Assembly (NCBI GenBank): GCA_001321835.1
Contig: JPUR01000133.1
Location: 1 to 17,609, forward strand
Direction of reading: 5' to 3'
Source: Marinosulfonomonas sp. PRT-SC04
GTDB taxonomy: Bacteria > Pseudomonadota > Alphaproteobacteria > Rhodobacterales > Rhodobacteraceae
DNA length: 17,609 nucleotides
Every line of letters begins with the position of its first letter. Position 1 is the stretch's first letter. The notes beneath the pieces are model-generated. The model did no database searches. It saw nothing but the letters and a program-made list of their open reading frames with translations, and was not told the origin of the DNA. Below are positions 1 to 5,577 of this stretch, piece after piece. Position numbers and translations under genes: made by a program.

Positions 1-5
1 CTTCA

Positions 6-449
6 TTATAATAGTTGTCTTAATAACAAAGGAACTTGTGTATTTGCCATCTGCTCAGCACTGGTTAATACATTTTTCCCGGTAGATTCTACGTAAAGAG
101 CGTACTTCATTCCTGCTACAACTATCAAAGCAATTTCACTTTGTCTGCTTGCTAATTCTAAAGCCAGGTCTTTACCTATTTTTAACCCATCTTCTGTGGA
201 AGTTTGCGTTTGAGCAGCAGTATTCTGAAAATTCACATCCAGTATTCTTCCATTAACAACTATTACATAGCCAATAGAATTTCTAAGGTTGGCAGTACGA
301 TCTAAGTAATTACCGTTTAGTCTAGCCTCATTAACGGCTCGCTCTCCTACATATCGAAGAACCCGTAAAAAAGAATTAGTGACATTTTCAGATGCAGCTT
401 TGAAAACTCTATCTATATCACTCATTCTATGTCTTGGTACTAAAGCCAT
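6..449 (-). CDS. HK97 gp10-like head-tail/tail component
   Basis: A 147-residue protein resembling the HK97 gp10-type neck or tail-completion family, which joins head to tail during virion assembly. Visible family-like features are an N-terminal helical segment (about 10-45), a segment around 46-62 with the pattern YLDRTANLRNSIGYVI, and a C-terminal stretch around 108-120 (IVVAGMKYALYVESTGKNVL) that matches the usual 'lIvvagm.YA.yVE..G..VL' core. The ATG start lies 10 bases inside the end of the upstream connector gene, so translation is probably coupled. It is the last gene of the left-hand structural operon in this window; tail genes probably continue beyond the left edge. Family assignment is by recognised pattern, not by a search. 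Confidence 0.75.
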   Translation of the reverse strand: MALVPRHRMSDIDRVFKAASENVTNSFLRVLRYVGERAVNEARLNGNYLDRTANLRNSIGYVIVVNGRILDVNFQNTAAQTQTSTEDGLKIGKDLALELASRQSEIALIVVAGMKYALYVESTGKNVLTSAEQMANTQVPLLLRQLL

Positions 450-769
450 ATCCTACAATTAAAAAAGTCTCTTCTAAAGTTTACTACCATCCCTTCCACC
501 TTTATCAAGCCATCAGCATCTTTTACCCTAACCTTCAAGCCTTTGTTTATGTCAGCACAACTCAGTGGCAAATAAATAATTGAGGTGTGTATATAAAATT
601 CACTGTCCTCAGTTTGTTTCTTTTGCGTATTACCTTCATCTCTACATTTCCCCCAGTCTTTCCACTCTTCTGTACCTACTGTCCATTCTCCGGTAGTTTC
701 ATCATAAACACTTTCAGCTTTATTGAAAACTTCAAGTGTATACGGGTACTGTGGTGGAATCATAGCCAT
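440..769 (-). CDS. Small head-tail connector/stopper-like protein
   Basis: A 109-residue protein between a connector gene and the gp10-like gene, the usual position of the head-closure (SPP1 gp16-like stopper) protein. It is rich in short beta segments (YTLEVFNKA, STIIY-type strands, GLKVRVKDADGLIKVEGMV), as expected for a small beta-barrel connector, but no invariant motif can be cited. Two starts are possible: ATG at 769, or ATG at 763, which forms an ATGA overlap with the stop of the preceding gene; the second would be the classical coupled arrangement. Its own stop overlaps the next gene by 10 bases. The function is inferred from position and size. Confidence 0.6.
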   Translation of the reverse strand: MAMIPPQYPYTLEVFNKAESVYDETTGEWTVGTEEWKDWGKCRDEGNTQKKQTEDSEFYIHTSIIYLPLSCADINKGLKVRVKDADGLIKVEGMVVNFRRDFFNCRIWL

Positions 770-1080
770 TTCTTTGTAATGTCTTTAATTGTTTGGGTTG
801 ATGTTTGGTCCGGTTTTCCAAGTCTTCTGGCTATCATTTTATAATATGCCAGCATACCATTTTTATCATAGCTTACTGAATAACCGCCTTCGCTTACACT
901 GGTTGGAGCAAATAGGACGTCGGGGAGTATATTGTAAAATAGCTTATCTGTATTTGTATTCTCGTTGTACTCGGAATCCGGATTAATACCAGCTTTTTGC
1001 ATTTCAGCCTGTAATAACCGATCGGAGTAGACAAACGACCATTGTGACATTTTTTCTTTTACGTACTCCCCGACAGTCAT
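760..1080 (-). CDS. Head-tail connector-like protein (DUF6706-like)
   Basis: A 106-residue protein immediately downstream of the major capsid gene, the usual place for the gp6/gp15-like adaptor that docks on the portal. It opens with TVGEYVKEKMSQWSF followed by helical segments and ends KPDQTSTQTIKDITKKWL. This is the look of small Bacteroidetes phage adaptor proteins that I associate with DUF6706, although I cannot confirm the family here. Its ATG overlaps the capsid stop codon as TAATG, and its stop overlaps the next gene, so capsid and connector genes form one translationally coupled series. Confidence 0.6.
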   Translation of the reverse strand: MTVGEYVKEKMSQWSFVYSDRLLQAEMQKAGINPDSEYNENTNTDKLFYNILPDVLFAPTSVSEGGYSVSYDKNGMLAYYKMIARRLGKPDQTSTQTIKDITKKWL

Positions 1081-2174
1081 TATTTTTTAGTTTTTACGAT
1101 TAAGGTCTTCTTAACGTTGTTCAATGCCGGAATAGCGAATGCAGTTCCTTTGGTTGAAAGAATCTGCGGGTCTTCCGTTCCCCATGTCTTGATTAAGATG
1201 AATTCGTCTCTCACAGCTTTAGACATTTCTAATCCTGTTTTGATAGTGAATTCATCAGAAAGAGTGTGTTTAGTTGCGCCAAGAATAGGAGAAATAGAGA
1301 ATGTTACGTTACCAGGCTCCCATCCAGTTAAAGCCGATCTGGTTCCAGTCTTGTCTTCTTTTTGAACAACAGAATTCCACACTTTGAAAGTTGGTAATCC
1401 TTTAGAGTTTAACTCAGCATTTACCTGTTCAAGGGTTACGCTTGGCAAAACAGTTGACTCGGAAACTGGAACGCCCAAAACGAACATTTTAACATTGATA
1501 TTCTTTAGGATCTTGTTAAGCAATTTGCTTTCAAGGGTCATTGTAGAATATCTATATCCTAAATCCCCGGCTTCTTCTTGCCATGCTTCGATTTCAGCAA
1601 TAGGATCAGCCGTTGCATCACTAGCCCAATCTTTTGCAGAAGAAACAGTTTTAACCCCATAGTTAAGCTTAACAGATTTAACGCCAAGGTTGTTATTGGA
1701 TAATGTTTCCATTTTTCCCGTAGAAGCAAGCTGTTTTGCTTCGTATTCCAAACGTGCGTTTACTGCATCTAAGCAGAAAGGAGCATCTTCGTAAATCATA
1801 TCAATCATTTGATTCTTCACGGATGCGTTATTTGGGAACTGTAAAGCTGCAGCTCTTAGTTCACGAATTTTGAACATGTCATATTCGTCTTTGTCTCTGG
1901 CAACTTCCTTTTTAGAGATTTGCCCCATAGATGTTTCTACGAAATCACGTCCTTTTCTGATTGCTCTAGAACCTAAAGCAACAACATCGGCCATTACTTT
2001 TGCTCCTGCTGCCTTCTCAATAGATTTAAAGTCAAGTCCTGTATTGAATTCTAACGGAAAGAACTCACGGTAATGCAATTCTCCTAATGGATAGGCATCG
2101 ATAATCGCTTTCCAATCCGCTTCCTTGAATTCAGGGACTACATTATTAGCATTTATTTTTACTTGATCTGCCAT
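1080..2174 (-). CDS. Major capsid protein (family E-like)
   Basis: A 364-residue protein resembling the phage capsid family E group (lambda gpE type, which is about 340 residues), the shell subunit of the HK97-fold head. Supporting features are the N-terminal 'WKAIIDAYPLGELHYREFFPLEFN' region type (split here at about residues 20-43), a helix-rich centre with a long spine-helix-like segment (about 130-165), and the C-terminal region ending in WGTEDPQILSTKGTAFAIP (about 332-350), typical of the last beta strands of this family. It follows scaffold-like and decoration-like genes and precedes three connector genes, the canonical order. The start ATG at 2174 follows a 37-base gap that looks untranslated. 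Confidence 0.8.
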   Translation of the reverse strand: MADQVKINANNVVPEFKEADWKAIIDAYPLGELHYREFFPLEFNTGLDFKSIEKAAGAKVMADVVALGSRAIRKGRDFVETSMGQISKKEVARDKDEYDMFKIRELRAAALQFPNNASVKNQMIDMIYEDAPFCLDAVNARLEYEAKQLASTGKMETLSNNNLGVKSVKLNYGVKTVSSAKDWASDATADPIAEIEAWQEEAGDLGYRYSTMTLESKLLNKILKNINVKMFVLGVPVSESTVLPSVTLEQVNAELNSKGLPTFKVWNSVVQKEDKTGTRSALTGWEPGNVTFSISPILGATKHTLSDEFTIKTGLEMSKAVRDEFILIKTWGTEDPQILSTKGTAFAIPALNNVKKTLIVKTKK

Positions 2175-2211
2175 TGGTTAAGTTTTTAGTGGTTATTAGT
2201 TTTTACCCTGA

Positions 2212-2583
2212 TTACCAAGAAGTGAGTCTTGGAAGTGCTTTTTTAATTAATGCAACACCGGCTTGTTCAAGGTCTGGAAGAGCTTCCGCCCTGAATGTGG
2301 CTGCAATAGCTACAGCTACCAATGGAAAATCATCAATAACGATATCATGAGTAGTTAAGCCGATTGCTCCAGCCAGATTAGCTTCTGTAAGAGCTTCATT
2401 AATTACATTGAACTTCCATTCATCACCCGGAACCAAAACAGTTCCCGCAGGCAAAACACCGTCAGTAAATCTTGTAGATGCAGAAGTCTTATCTACATGT
2501 ACTCCACCTGGATAATGAGCTGTGATTTCATCAAACACAACTTTCTGGAACCCTGATGGTCCTGATTTAGTTATTTGTTTCAT
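2212..2583 (-). CDS. Head decoration-like small structural protein
   Basis: A 123-residue protein between scaffold and major capsid genes, the position occupied by decoration or head-stabilising proteins in lambda-like phages. It starts MKQITKSGPSGFQKVVFDEI, contains the conspicuous AHYPGG sequence, and has a predicted beta-rich body with the segment AIGLTTHDIVIDDFPLVAVA, ending in a basic tail (ALIKKALPRLTSW). The frame stays open upstream to 2664, but that extension would lie inside the scaffold gene in another frame. The ATG at 2583 gives a 17-base overlap with that gene and is preferred. No enzymatic motif is seen. The role is inferred from position and general resemblance to Bacteroidetes prophage proteins. 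Confidence 0.6.
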   Translation of the reverse strand: MKQITKSGPSGFQKVVFDEITAHYPGGVHVDKTSASTRFTDGVLPAGTVLVPGDEWKFNVINEALTEANLAGAIGLTTHDIVIDDFPLVAVAIAATFRAEALPDLEQAGVALIKKALPRLTSW

Positions 2584-3232
2584 TGTTGTACTTGTTTTTG
2601 ATGTAATTCGCAACATCAGGAGAGATTTCTCCTTCTTTAGGTGTTTGACCGAATAGAGGAACATCTTTAGACTTTAGCTTTTCATTGCTTGTGTCTTGCA
2701 GGTACTTATCCTCTGCTTCTTTCACAGTAGTAGCAAATGCATCTATTTCGTCATCTTTCTCAAAGGTTTTCCCTTGAACATGAAGACCGTAAAATGATTC
2801 GTTTACTCCTAATTCTTTGAGTTTTGAAACTAGTTTTTCTGCATTGGTTTTGTTGACCTTTTCAGTTTGTAGTCCAGTAATGTATTCAGCTTGTTTATCA
2901 AGCTTTTCAGTCAGAGTTTTCGCCCATTCTGGAACATCTTCACCGCCCGTTGGCTTTGGTGGCTCTGGATTAGGAGTTGGCTCAGGTGTTGGATTTGGGT
3001 CCGGTGCTTTGCCTTTTTCTAATTCAGCTACTTTGGAAGCTAACGTTCGGTTTTGGTCTGCTAATGATTGGAATATTTTCAAATCATCTTCAACCCCTGC
3101 AACGGCAGTTTCAATATCCTCTTCTTTTTCGACCGACCTCGCTAATTTGTTAGCGATTCCTTTCAAAATTGTCTCGCTTAACCCTAAATCCTTGTATTTA
3201 GTTTTAAGCTGTGCTAAGATTTTGTCAAACAT
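2567..3232 (-). CDS. Phage capsid scaffold-like protein
   Basis: A 221-residue acidic, lysine/glutamate-rich protein with little hydrophobic core. It has a helical N-terminal region (1-72), a proline-threonine-glutamate linker (about 77-95, PDPNPTPEPTPNPEPPKP), then a second helical region (100-200). This composition and the position directly before the decoration and capsid genes fit an internal scaffolding protein that guides procapsid assembly and is then removed. No protease triad is seen. It is the first gene of the left-hand leftward operon; upstream is a 135-base gap with promoter-like elements and then an oppositely oriented cassette. The segment coding for the linker is low in complexity but is not a tandem DNA repeat. 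Confidence 0.7.
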   Translation of the reverse strand: MFDKILAQLKTKYKDLGLSETILKGIANKLARSVEKEEDIETAVAGVEDDLKIFQSLADQNRTLASKVAELEKGKAPDPNPTPEPTPNPEPPKPTGGEDVPEWAKTLTEKLDKQAEYITGLQTEKVNKTNAEKLVSKLKELGVNESFYGLHVQGKTFEKDDEIDAFATTVKEAEDKYLQDTSNEKLKSKDVPLFGQTPKEGEISPDVANYIKNKYNNETNN

Positions 3233-3271
3233 TGTTTATTACGAATTGATTGTTAATTATTTCTGTCGTAA

Positions 3272-3279
3272 CAAATTTA
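3272..3279 (-). promoter_or_regulatory. Putative -7 box of the capsid operon
   Basis: On the minus strand this reads TAAATTTG, a match to the Bacteroidetes -7 consensus TAnnTTTG, about 40 bases ahead of the scaffold start at 3232. No TTG/TTTG lies at the expected 17-23 base spacing upstream; instead the GCTTTTTA repeats at 3301-3332 begin 21 bases away. A promoter here is expected because the head genes are separated from the packaging genes by an opposite-strand cassette and two terminators. It is consistent with an activator-dependent promoter, but that is inference. Confidence 0.5.
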
Positions 3280-3300
3280 CTTTGACTATTATATTTTTAA

Positions 3301-3332
3301 TTGCTTTTTATTTGCTTTTTAATTGCTTTTTA
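3301..3332. repeat. Three phased TTGCTTTTTA repeats
   Basis: The 10-mer TTGCTTTTTA occurs at 3301-3310, 3312-3321 and 3323-3332, with an exact 11-base period, close to one helical turn. The array lies between the leftward scaffold operon and the rightward gene at 3368 and overlaps the rightward promoter. Part of it (3308-3322, TTATTTGCTTTTTAA) recurs exactly at 15533-15547 in front of another leftward operon. Phased A/T tracts may bend DNA or form a regulator-binding array. The repeats are directly visible; the role is inferred. Confidence 0.8.
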
Positions 3333-3341
3333 GTATTTTTG
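3311..3341 (+). promoter_or_regulatory. Rightward promoter, TTTG-N19-TAnnTTTG
   Basis: TTTG at 3311-3314 and TATTTTTG at 3334-3341 are separated by 19 bases, a full match to the Bacteroidetes vegetative promoter pattern. Transcription would start near 3348, about 20 bases before the ATG at 3368. The -33 element lies within the second TTGCTTTTTA repeat, so a protein bound to the repeats would compete with or contact the polymerase here. Confidence 0.65.
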
Positions 3342-3367
3342 AACAGAATTAATACCATTTTGTTTTT

Positions 3368-3652
3368 ATGAATGATTTCCTGAAAAAACGATGCGCTGAT
3401 TTGACAGTTTTAGAAATATTGAATCTGGCTCACTTGAAGAATAAAGTCGAAAAACCATTTATAGATATGGCTCAATTCTGCGAGGTATCAGGAATGGACA
3501 AGAACAAAGTTCACAGGCTTTTAATACATGACTTATCTGGAGTACGCGAGCTTGTATTTGGAGGCTATGAGAAACATAAAAAATATAAGTCAGGTAGAAA
3601 GCTATGTTTTGATACTGGAAAGACTTTGGAATGGTTAAATAATAGAGAGTAA
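3368..3652 (+). CDS. Small basic protein, possible DNA-binding
   Basis: A 94-residue basic protein of unknown family. A central helical region (about 30-60, FIDMAQFCEVSGMDKNKVHR and following) looks like a helix-turn-helix with a variable loop, and the C-terminal part has aromatic and basic residues (GGYEKHKKYKSGRKLCF) followed by TGKTLEWLN, compatible with a wing or a DNA-contacting tail. It is the first gene after the rightward promoter at 3311-3341, whose -33 element is in a repeat array, so autoregulation is possible. A small phage regulator or excisionase-like protein is a reasonable guess, but no defined family was recognised. Confidence 0.6.
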   Translation: MNDFLKKRCADLTVLEILNLAHLKNKVEKPFIDMAQFCEVSGMDKNKVHRLLIHDLSGVRELVFGGYEKHKKYKSGRKLCFDTGKTLEWLNNRE

Positions 3653-3697
3653 GCCGAAAATCTAAAGAGTAGGCACCATAAATACATATATACACCA

Positions 3698-3988
3698 ATG
3701 TTTGTACTAAGAAGAATTTCAGGAGAAAGAATTGAAATGAACAAAGTAATCGGAGACGGCTACACCGTTATTGATCGTGAAAGTAATTACGAAGAGTTCA
3801 AAAGAGTTTTTGAGCATTATTTTGAAAAGAGACACTTTGCTGATTTAGATCCAGAGGGTGATAGCGATACAAAGAATTGCTATGCATTCGTAACACATGA
3901 CTCTATCATCCAACCTCTTTACAAAAATCAGCAAAACTACATCATGTCTGAAAACGGAAAGACATTTTCAAACCTAACTTACAGGTAA
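3698..3988 (+). CDS. Conserved small Bacteroidetes phage protein, unknown
   Basis: A 96-residue protein that I cannot assign to a function. It begins MFVLRRISGERIEMNKVIGD and continues with YTVIDRESNYEEF. This looks like a small unnamed protein type seen in Bacteroidetes phages, which begin 'MFVLR.I' and end in a segment like QNYIMSENGKTFSNLTYR. That similarity supports the first ATG over the internal one at 3737. It follows the gene at 3368 by 45 bases in the same orientation and probably shares its promoter. Its TAA stop lies partly inside the stem of the convergent terminator at 3987-4026, so it is the last gene of a two-gene unit. Confidence 0.6.
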   Translation: MFVLRRISGERIEMNKVIGDGYTVIDRESNYEEFKRVFEHYFEKRHFADLDPEGDSDTKNCYAFVTHDSIIQPLYKNQQNYIMSENGKTFSNLTYR

Positions 3989-4026
3989 GACTAAAAAAAC
4001 CGCTTAATAGCGGTTTTTTTAGTCTT
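3987..4026. terminator. Convergent bidirectional terminator
   Basis: A perfect 17-base inverted repeat (3987-4003 and 4010-4026) with a 6-base TTAATA loop. Its core, CCGC/GCGG, is flanked by A7 on one side and T7 on the other, so it should act as an intrinsic terminator in both directions. It overlaps the TAA stop of the rightward gene ending at 3988 and the TAA stop of the leftward lipoprotein ending at 4019. Confidence 0.9.
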
Positions 4027-4495
4027 TTTTATATTTCTCGTTATTGCTACCAGTCTGGGTTATATATGATACGGTTACTTCTCCGTTTTCGTAGTTCTGC
4101 AATACAAATGTATCTGAATCATTCCTTCCATTTAAAGTATATGATGTTTTAATAGAGGCGTTTGTTGTAGATGTTGCAGGTGTAATCTGATAAGTTCCCG
4201 ATTCATTAAAATCGTTCATTGAATTCAGACTATATGGCTTTCTTTGATAGGTTCCATCGGATTTAAAAATAAAATATGCGGTTGAATTTTTATCAGTAGC
4301 TGCATACCATCCTGAACTAACTTTATATGCACTGATATTCCATTTCCCAACCATTAAGTTTTTAATATAATTAGCATTCGTGAAGTCTTGTTTTTCCTGC
4401 ACCTGCTCGTCTCTATTACCGGAAGAAGAGCAAGATGTGAATATTGTTCCCATTGTAATAGCTGAAAGGGATAAAACTGTAAATATTTTTCTCAT
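4019..4495 (-). CDS. Lipocalin-like lipoprotein
   Basis: A 158-residue secreted lipoprotein. Residues 1-21 form a signal peptide (MRK, hydrophobic IFTVLSLSAITMGTIF) ending in a lipobox FTSC with the acylated cysteine at 22, followed by a serine-rich linker. The mature part starts around 47 with LMVGKWNIS, the hallmark opening of lipocalin-like beta-barrel domains of Bacteroidetes, followed by alternating strands (STAYFIFKSDGTYQRK, SGTYQIT, DTFVLQNY, VTVSYIT). It would sit at the envelope. It lies 65 bases downstream of the XRE repressor gene on the same strand and may be co-expressed with it in the lysogen. This is a typical moron arrangement; a role in surface change or superinfection exclusion is inference. 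Confidence 0.8.
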   Translation of the reverse strand: MRKIFTVLSLSAITMGTIFTSCSSSGNRDEQVQEKQDFTNANYIKNLMVGKWNISAYKVSSGWYAATDKNSTAYFIFKSDGTYQRKPYSLNSMNDFNESGTYQITPATSTTNASIKTSYTLNGRNDSDTFVLQNYENGEVTVSYITQTGSNNEKYKKD

Positions 4496-4538
4496 ATTAT
4501 AAAATTTTCAGTGAAAATAAATGTTTTGATTCATATAT

Positions 4539-4554
4539 AAAAACGGTTTCCCGT
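4539..4554 (-). terminator. Weak hairpin after repressor gene
   Basis: On the minus strand, ACGG-GAAA-CCGT (4554-4543) is a 4-bp stem with a GNRA-type loop, followed by five Ts (4543-4539). It lies 7 bases past the repressor stop. It may be a weak terminator that lets part of the transcription continue into the lipoprotein gene. The stem is short, so this is tentative. Confidence 0.35.
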
Positions 4555-4560
4555 AAAATT

Positions 4561-4827
4561 CTAATCTTTTTTTAAAAAACCTACTATAATATCCTTTCCG
4601 TCCTCTTTTTTATAAATGGGAATATTTTCATTTTGATTTTTAATAAATAGTTCTAGAAAATCCACATTTAAAGCATTCGCAATCTCCTCTAATCTTTTTA
4701 AAGGAGGATTCCCGTTTTCATTTATTGAAATTGATAATCCTGTTTCTGTCATATTAAGTCTTTCCGCTAATTCTTTCTGTGAAATTCCTTTCTCCTTTAG
4801 TAATTCTTTAACTCTTAGTTTAATCAT
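4561..4827 (-). CDS. XRE-family repressor (cassette switch)
   Basis: An 88-residue Cro/C1-type helix-turn-helix protein. The HTH spans about residues 2-60: helix 2 (SQKELAERLN), turn, recognition helix (TETGLSISINENG), then the conserved tail RLEEIANALNVDFLELF. The last ~25 residues (NIPIYKKEDGKDIIVGFLKKD) are a short extension, too small to be a peptidase domain, so it would not be cleaved in the LexA manner. Divergent transcription, three TTTAAC-N5-GTTAAA operators in the 176-base gap, and an antirepressor at the end of the divergent operon indicate a lysogeny-type repressor. By hand alignment it is roughly 60% identical to the XRE fragment at 17420, apart from a two-residue insertion after the recognition helix. 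Confidence 0.85.
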   Translation of the reverse strand: MIKLRVKELLKEKGISQKELAERLNMTETGLSISINENGNPPLKRLEEIANALNVDFLELFIKNQNENIPIYKKEDGKDIIVGFLKKD

Positions 4828-4850
4828 GTTTTTATAAATGTATACAGATG

Positions 4851-4877
4851 CAAATTTAAATGAAATTTAATTACAAA
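4851..4877 (-). promoter_or_regulatory. Repressor-gene promoter (leftward)
   Basis: Minus-strand TAAATTTG at 4851-4858 matches the -7 consensus, 24 bases ahead of the repressor ATG at 4827. A TTTG at 4874-4877 lies 15 bases further upstream, shorter than the usual 17-23, so the promoter may be weak or depend on repressor bound at the nearby operator (4886-4902). Positive autoregulation as in lambda PRM would be possible but is inference. Confidence 0.5.
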
Positions 4878-4885
4878 CCATATTA

Positions 4886-4902
4886 TTTAACCACTAGTTA
4901 AA
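4886..4902. promoter_or_regulatory. Operator 1, TTTAAC-N5-GTTAAA
   Basis: A perfect 6-bp inverted repeat: TTTAAC (4886-4891), CACTA, GTTAAA (4897-4902). It lies between the two divergent promoters, upstream of both -33 regions. A 17-bp dyad is the size expected for a dimeric XRE repressor. Further TTTAAC half-sites follow at 4905-4910 and 4916-4921, 11 bases apart, which may extend the binding zone. Confidence 0.65.
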
Positions 4903-4929
4903 CATTTAACAAAATTTTAACATTTTTAA

Positions 4930-4961
4930 TTTGCTAATTATTTAACTCTCATTTAAATTTG
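4930..4961 (+). promoter_or_regulatory. Divergent early promoter (rightward)
   Basis: TTTG at 4930-4933 and TAAATTTG at 4954-4961, separated by 20 bases, fully match the Bacteroidetes promoter pattern. The predicted start near 4968 gives a leader of about 36 bases before the ATG at 5004. Operator 2 covers the spacer and part of the -7 box and operator 3 covers the initial transcribed bases, so repressor binding should block this promoter. Confidence 0.75.
4941..4957. promoter_or_regulatory. Operator 2, TTTAAC-N5-TTTAAA
   Basis: TTTAAC (4941-4946), TCTCA, TTTAAA (4952-4957): the same 6-5-6 layout as operator 1 with one mismatch in the right half-site. It lies within the spacer and -7 box of the rightward promoter, the ideal place for repression by steric blocking. 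Confidence 0.55.
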
Positions 4962-4971
4962 TATAAGATTA

Positions 4972-4988
4972 TTTAAATAACAGTTAAA
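4972..4988. promoter_or_regulatory. Operator 3, TTTAAA-N5-GTTAAA
   Basis: TTTAAA (4972-4977), TAACA, GTTAAA (4983-4988): the same 6-5-6 layout with one mismatch in the left half-site. It lies just downstream of the predicted start of rightward transcription and 16-32 bases ahead of the first ATG. Confidence 0.55.
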
Positions 4989-5003
4989 CAAAAACAAAAC
5001 GAT

Positions 5004-5156
5004 ATGACAACTCTAAGAAACAAAGTTGAAGCTAAATTATTAAAGTGTAATAGTGAGAAAGCAGTAGCAGAAATGATGGCAAAACATTACGAGTACGCAG
5101 TTAGCAAGTACACAACATTAAAAACTATCTGCGAGTGTATCGTAACACTTGACTAA
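5004..5156 (+). CDS. 50-residue Cys-containing early protein
   Basis: A 50-residue protein, first gene after the cassette promoter. It starts MTTLRNKVEAKLLKCNSEKA and ends with SKYTTLKTICECIVTLD. The last part, Y-T-x-L/V-K-T-I-x-E-C-I, resembles a tail I associate with small Bacteroidetes mobile-element proteins of unknown function. The N-terminal half aligns with the next gene (NKxxAxLxKC motif), so the two look like tandem paralogs. It may be a helical regulator or anti-host factor, but the role is unknown. The open frame, the promoter about 40 bases upstream and the tight spacing to the next gene support it as real. Confidence 0.7.
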   Translation: MTTLRNKVEAKLLKCNSEKAVAEMMAKHYEYAVSKYTTLKTICECIVTLD

Positions 5157-5169
5157 ATAAATAATAAAG

Positions 5170-5286
5170 ATGAAAGATATTACTAAAAATGAAGCCTTTC
5201 AGAACAAAATGAAAGCAACCTTATATAAGTGTAGTAAAAACCACAACACAAAATTATTATCAATGATTAACAAGCTTAAAAAATAA
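5170..5286 (+). CDS. 38-residue paralog of the preceding gene
   Basis: A 38-residue basic peptide, MKDITKNEAFQNKMKATLYK followed by CSKNHNTKLLSMINKLKK. The core NKMKATLYKCS aligns with NKVEAKLLKCN of the gene at 5004, after which it stops, lacking the CxC-containing C-terminal segment. It lies 13 bases after that gene and 7 bases before the next, so it is part of the operon. It may be a truncated duplicate or a stand-alone mini-protein. The very small size leaves some doubt. Confidence 0.55.
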   Translation: MKDITKNEAFQNKMKATLYKCSKNHNTKLLSMINKLKK

Positions 5287-5293
5287 CATCAAT

Positions 5294-5554
5294 ATGAAAA
5301 ATTCAATATTAACTAAAGAACATACATCTGTAAGCTTAGACGCTATACGTGAAATACATGAGAAAAATAAACAGCTTCTCAGTCTGGGGTATATCTCTAA
5401 AATAGAATTCTTAGAAAATAATTTAATTCTTATCAATGAGCTAAGCAATTTTGATTCAAAACCCAGTATTAAGCTAGATTCTGCCATAGACGAATTTTCG
5501 ATAGTTAGGTTTCGTTTAAGAATGCAGCTTTTAAAAAATACAAGTAAAAATTAA
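5294..5554 (+). CDS. Early operon protein of unknown function
   Basis: An 86-residue protein, third in the rightward operon, 7 bases after the previous stop. It appears mostly helical, with an amphipathic segment (AIREIHEKNKQLLSLGYISK, about 18-37), a second one (IEFLENNLILINELSNF, about 38-54) and a basic C-terminus (RFRLRMQLLKNTSKN). No catalytic motif, membrane segment or known domain was recognised. Its place between switch and antirepressor suggests an early phage function such as host takeover or regulation; this is inference from context only. Confidence 0.6.
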   Translation: MKNSILTKEHTSVSLDAIREIHEKNKQLLSLGYISKIEFLENNLILINELSNFDSKPSIKLDSAIDEFSIVRFRLRMQLLKNTSKN

Positions 5555-5577
5555 TTAACAATAAAAAAAAATATAAA

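Noticed and set aside
2584..2664. N-terminal extension of the decoration-like protein
   Set aside because: The extension lies inside the scaffold gene in another frame and has no family resemblance. The ATG at 2583 fits better.
2935..3005. Tandem DNA repeat in the scaffold gene
   Set aside because: The G/T-rich sequence encodes the Pro-Thr-Glu linker. The units are imperfect and vary in length, so it is codon-level low complexity.
3301..3332. Possible CRISPR array
   Set aside because: Units of 10 bases separated by one base, no spacers and no cas genes.
2817..3371. A 184-codon open frame on the plus strand
   Set aside because: It is antisense to the scaffold-like gene, its composition reflects the reverse of the proline/glutamate linker, and it runs through the promoter region.
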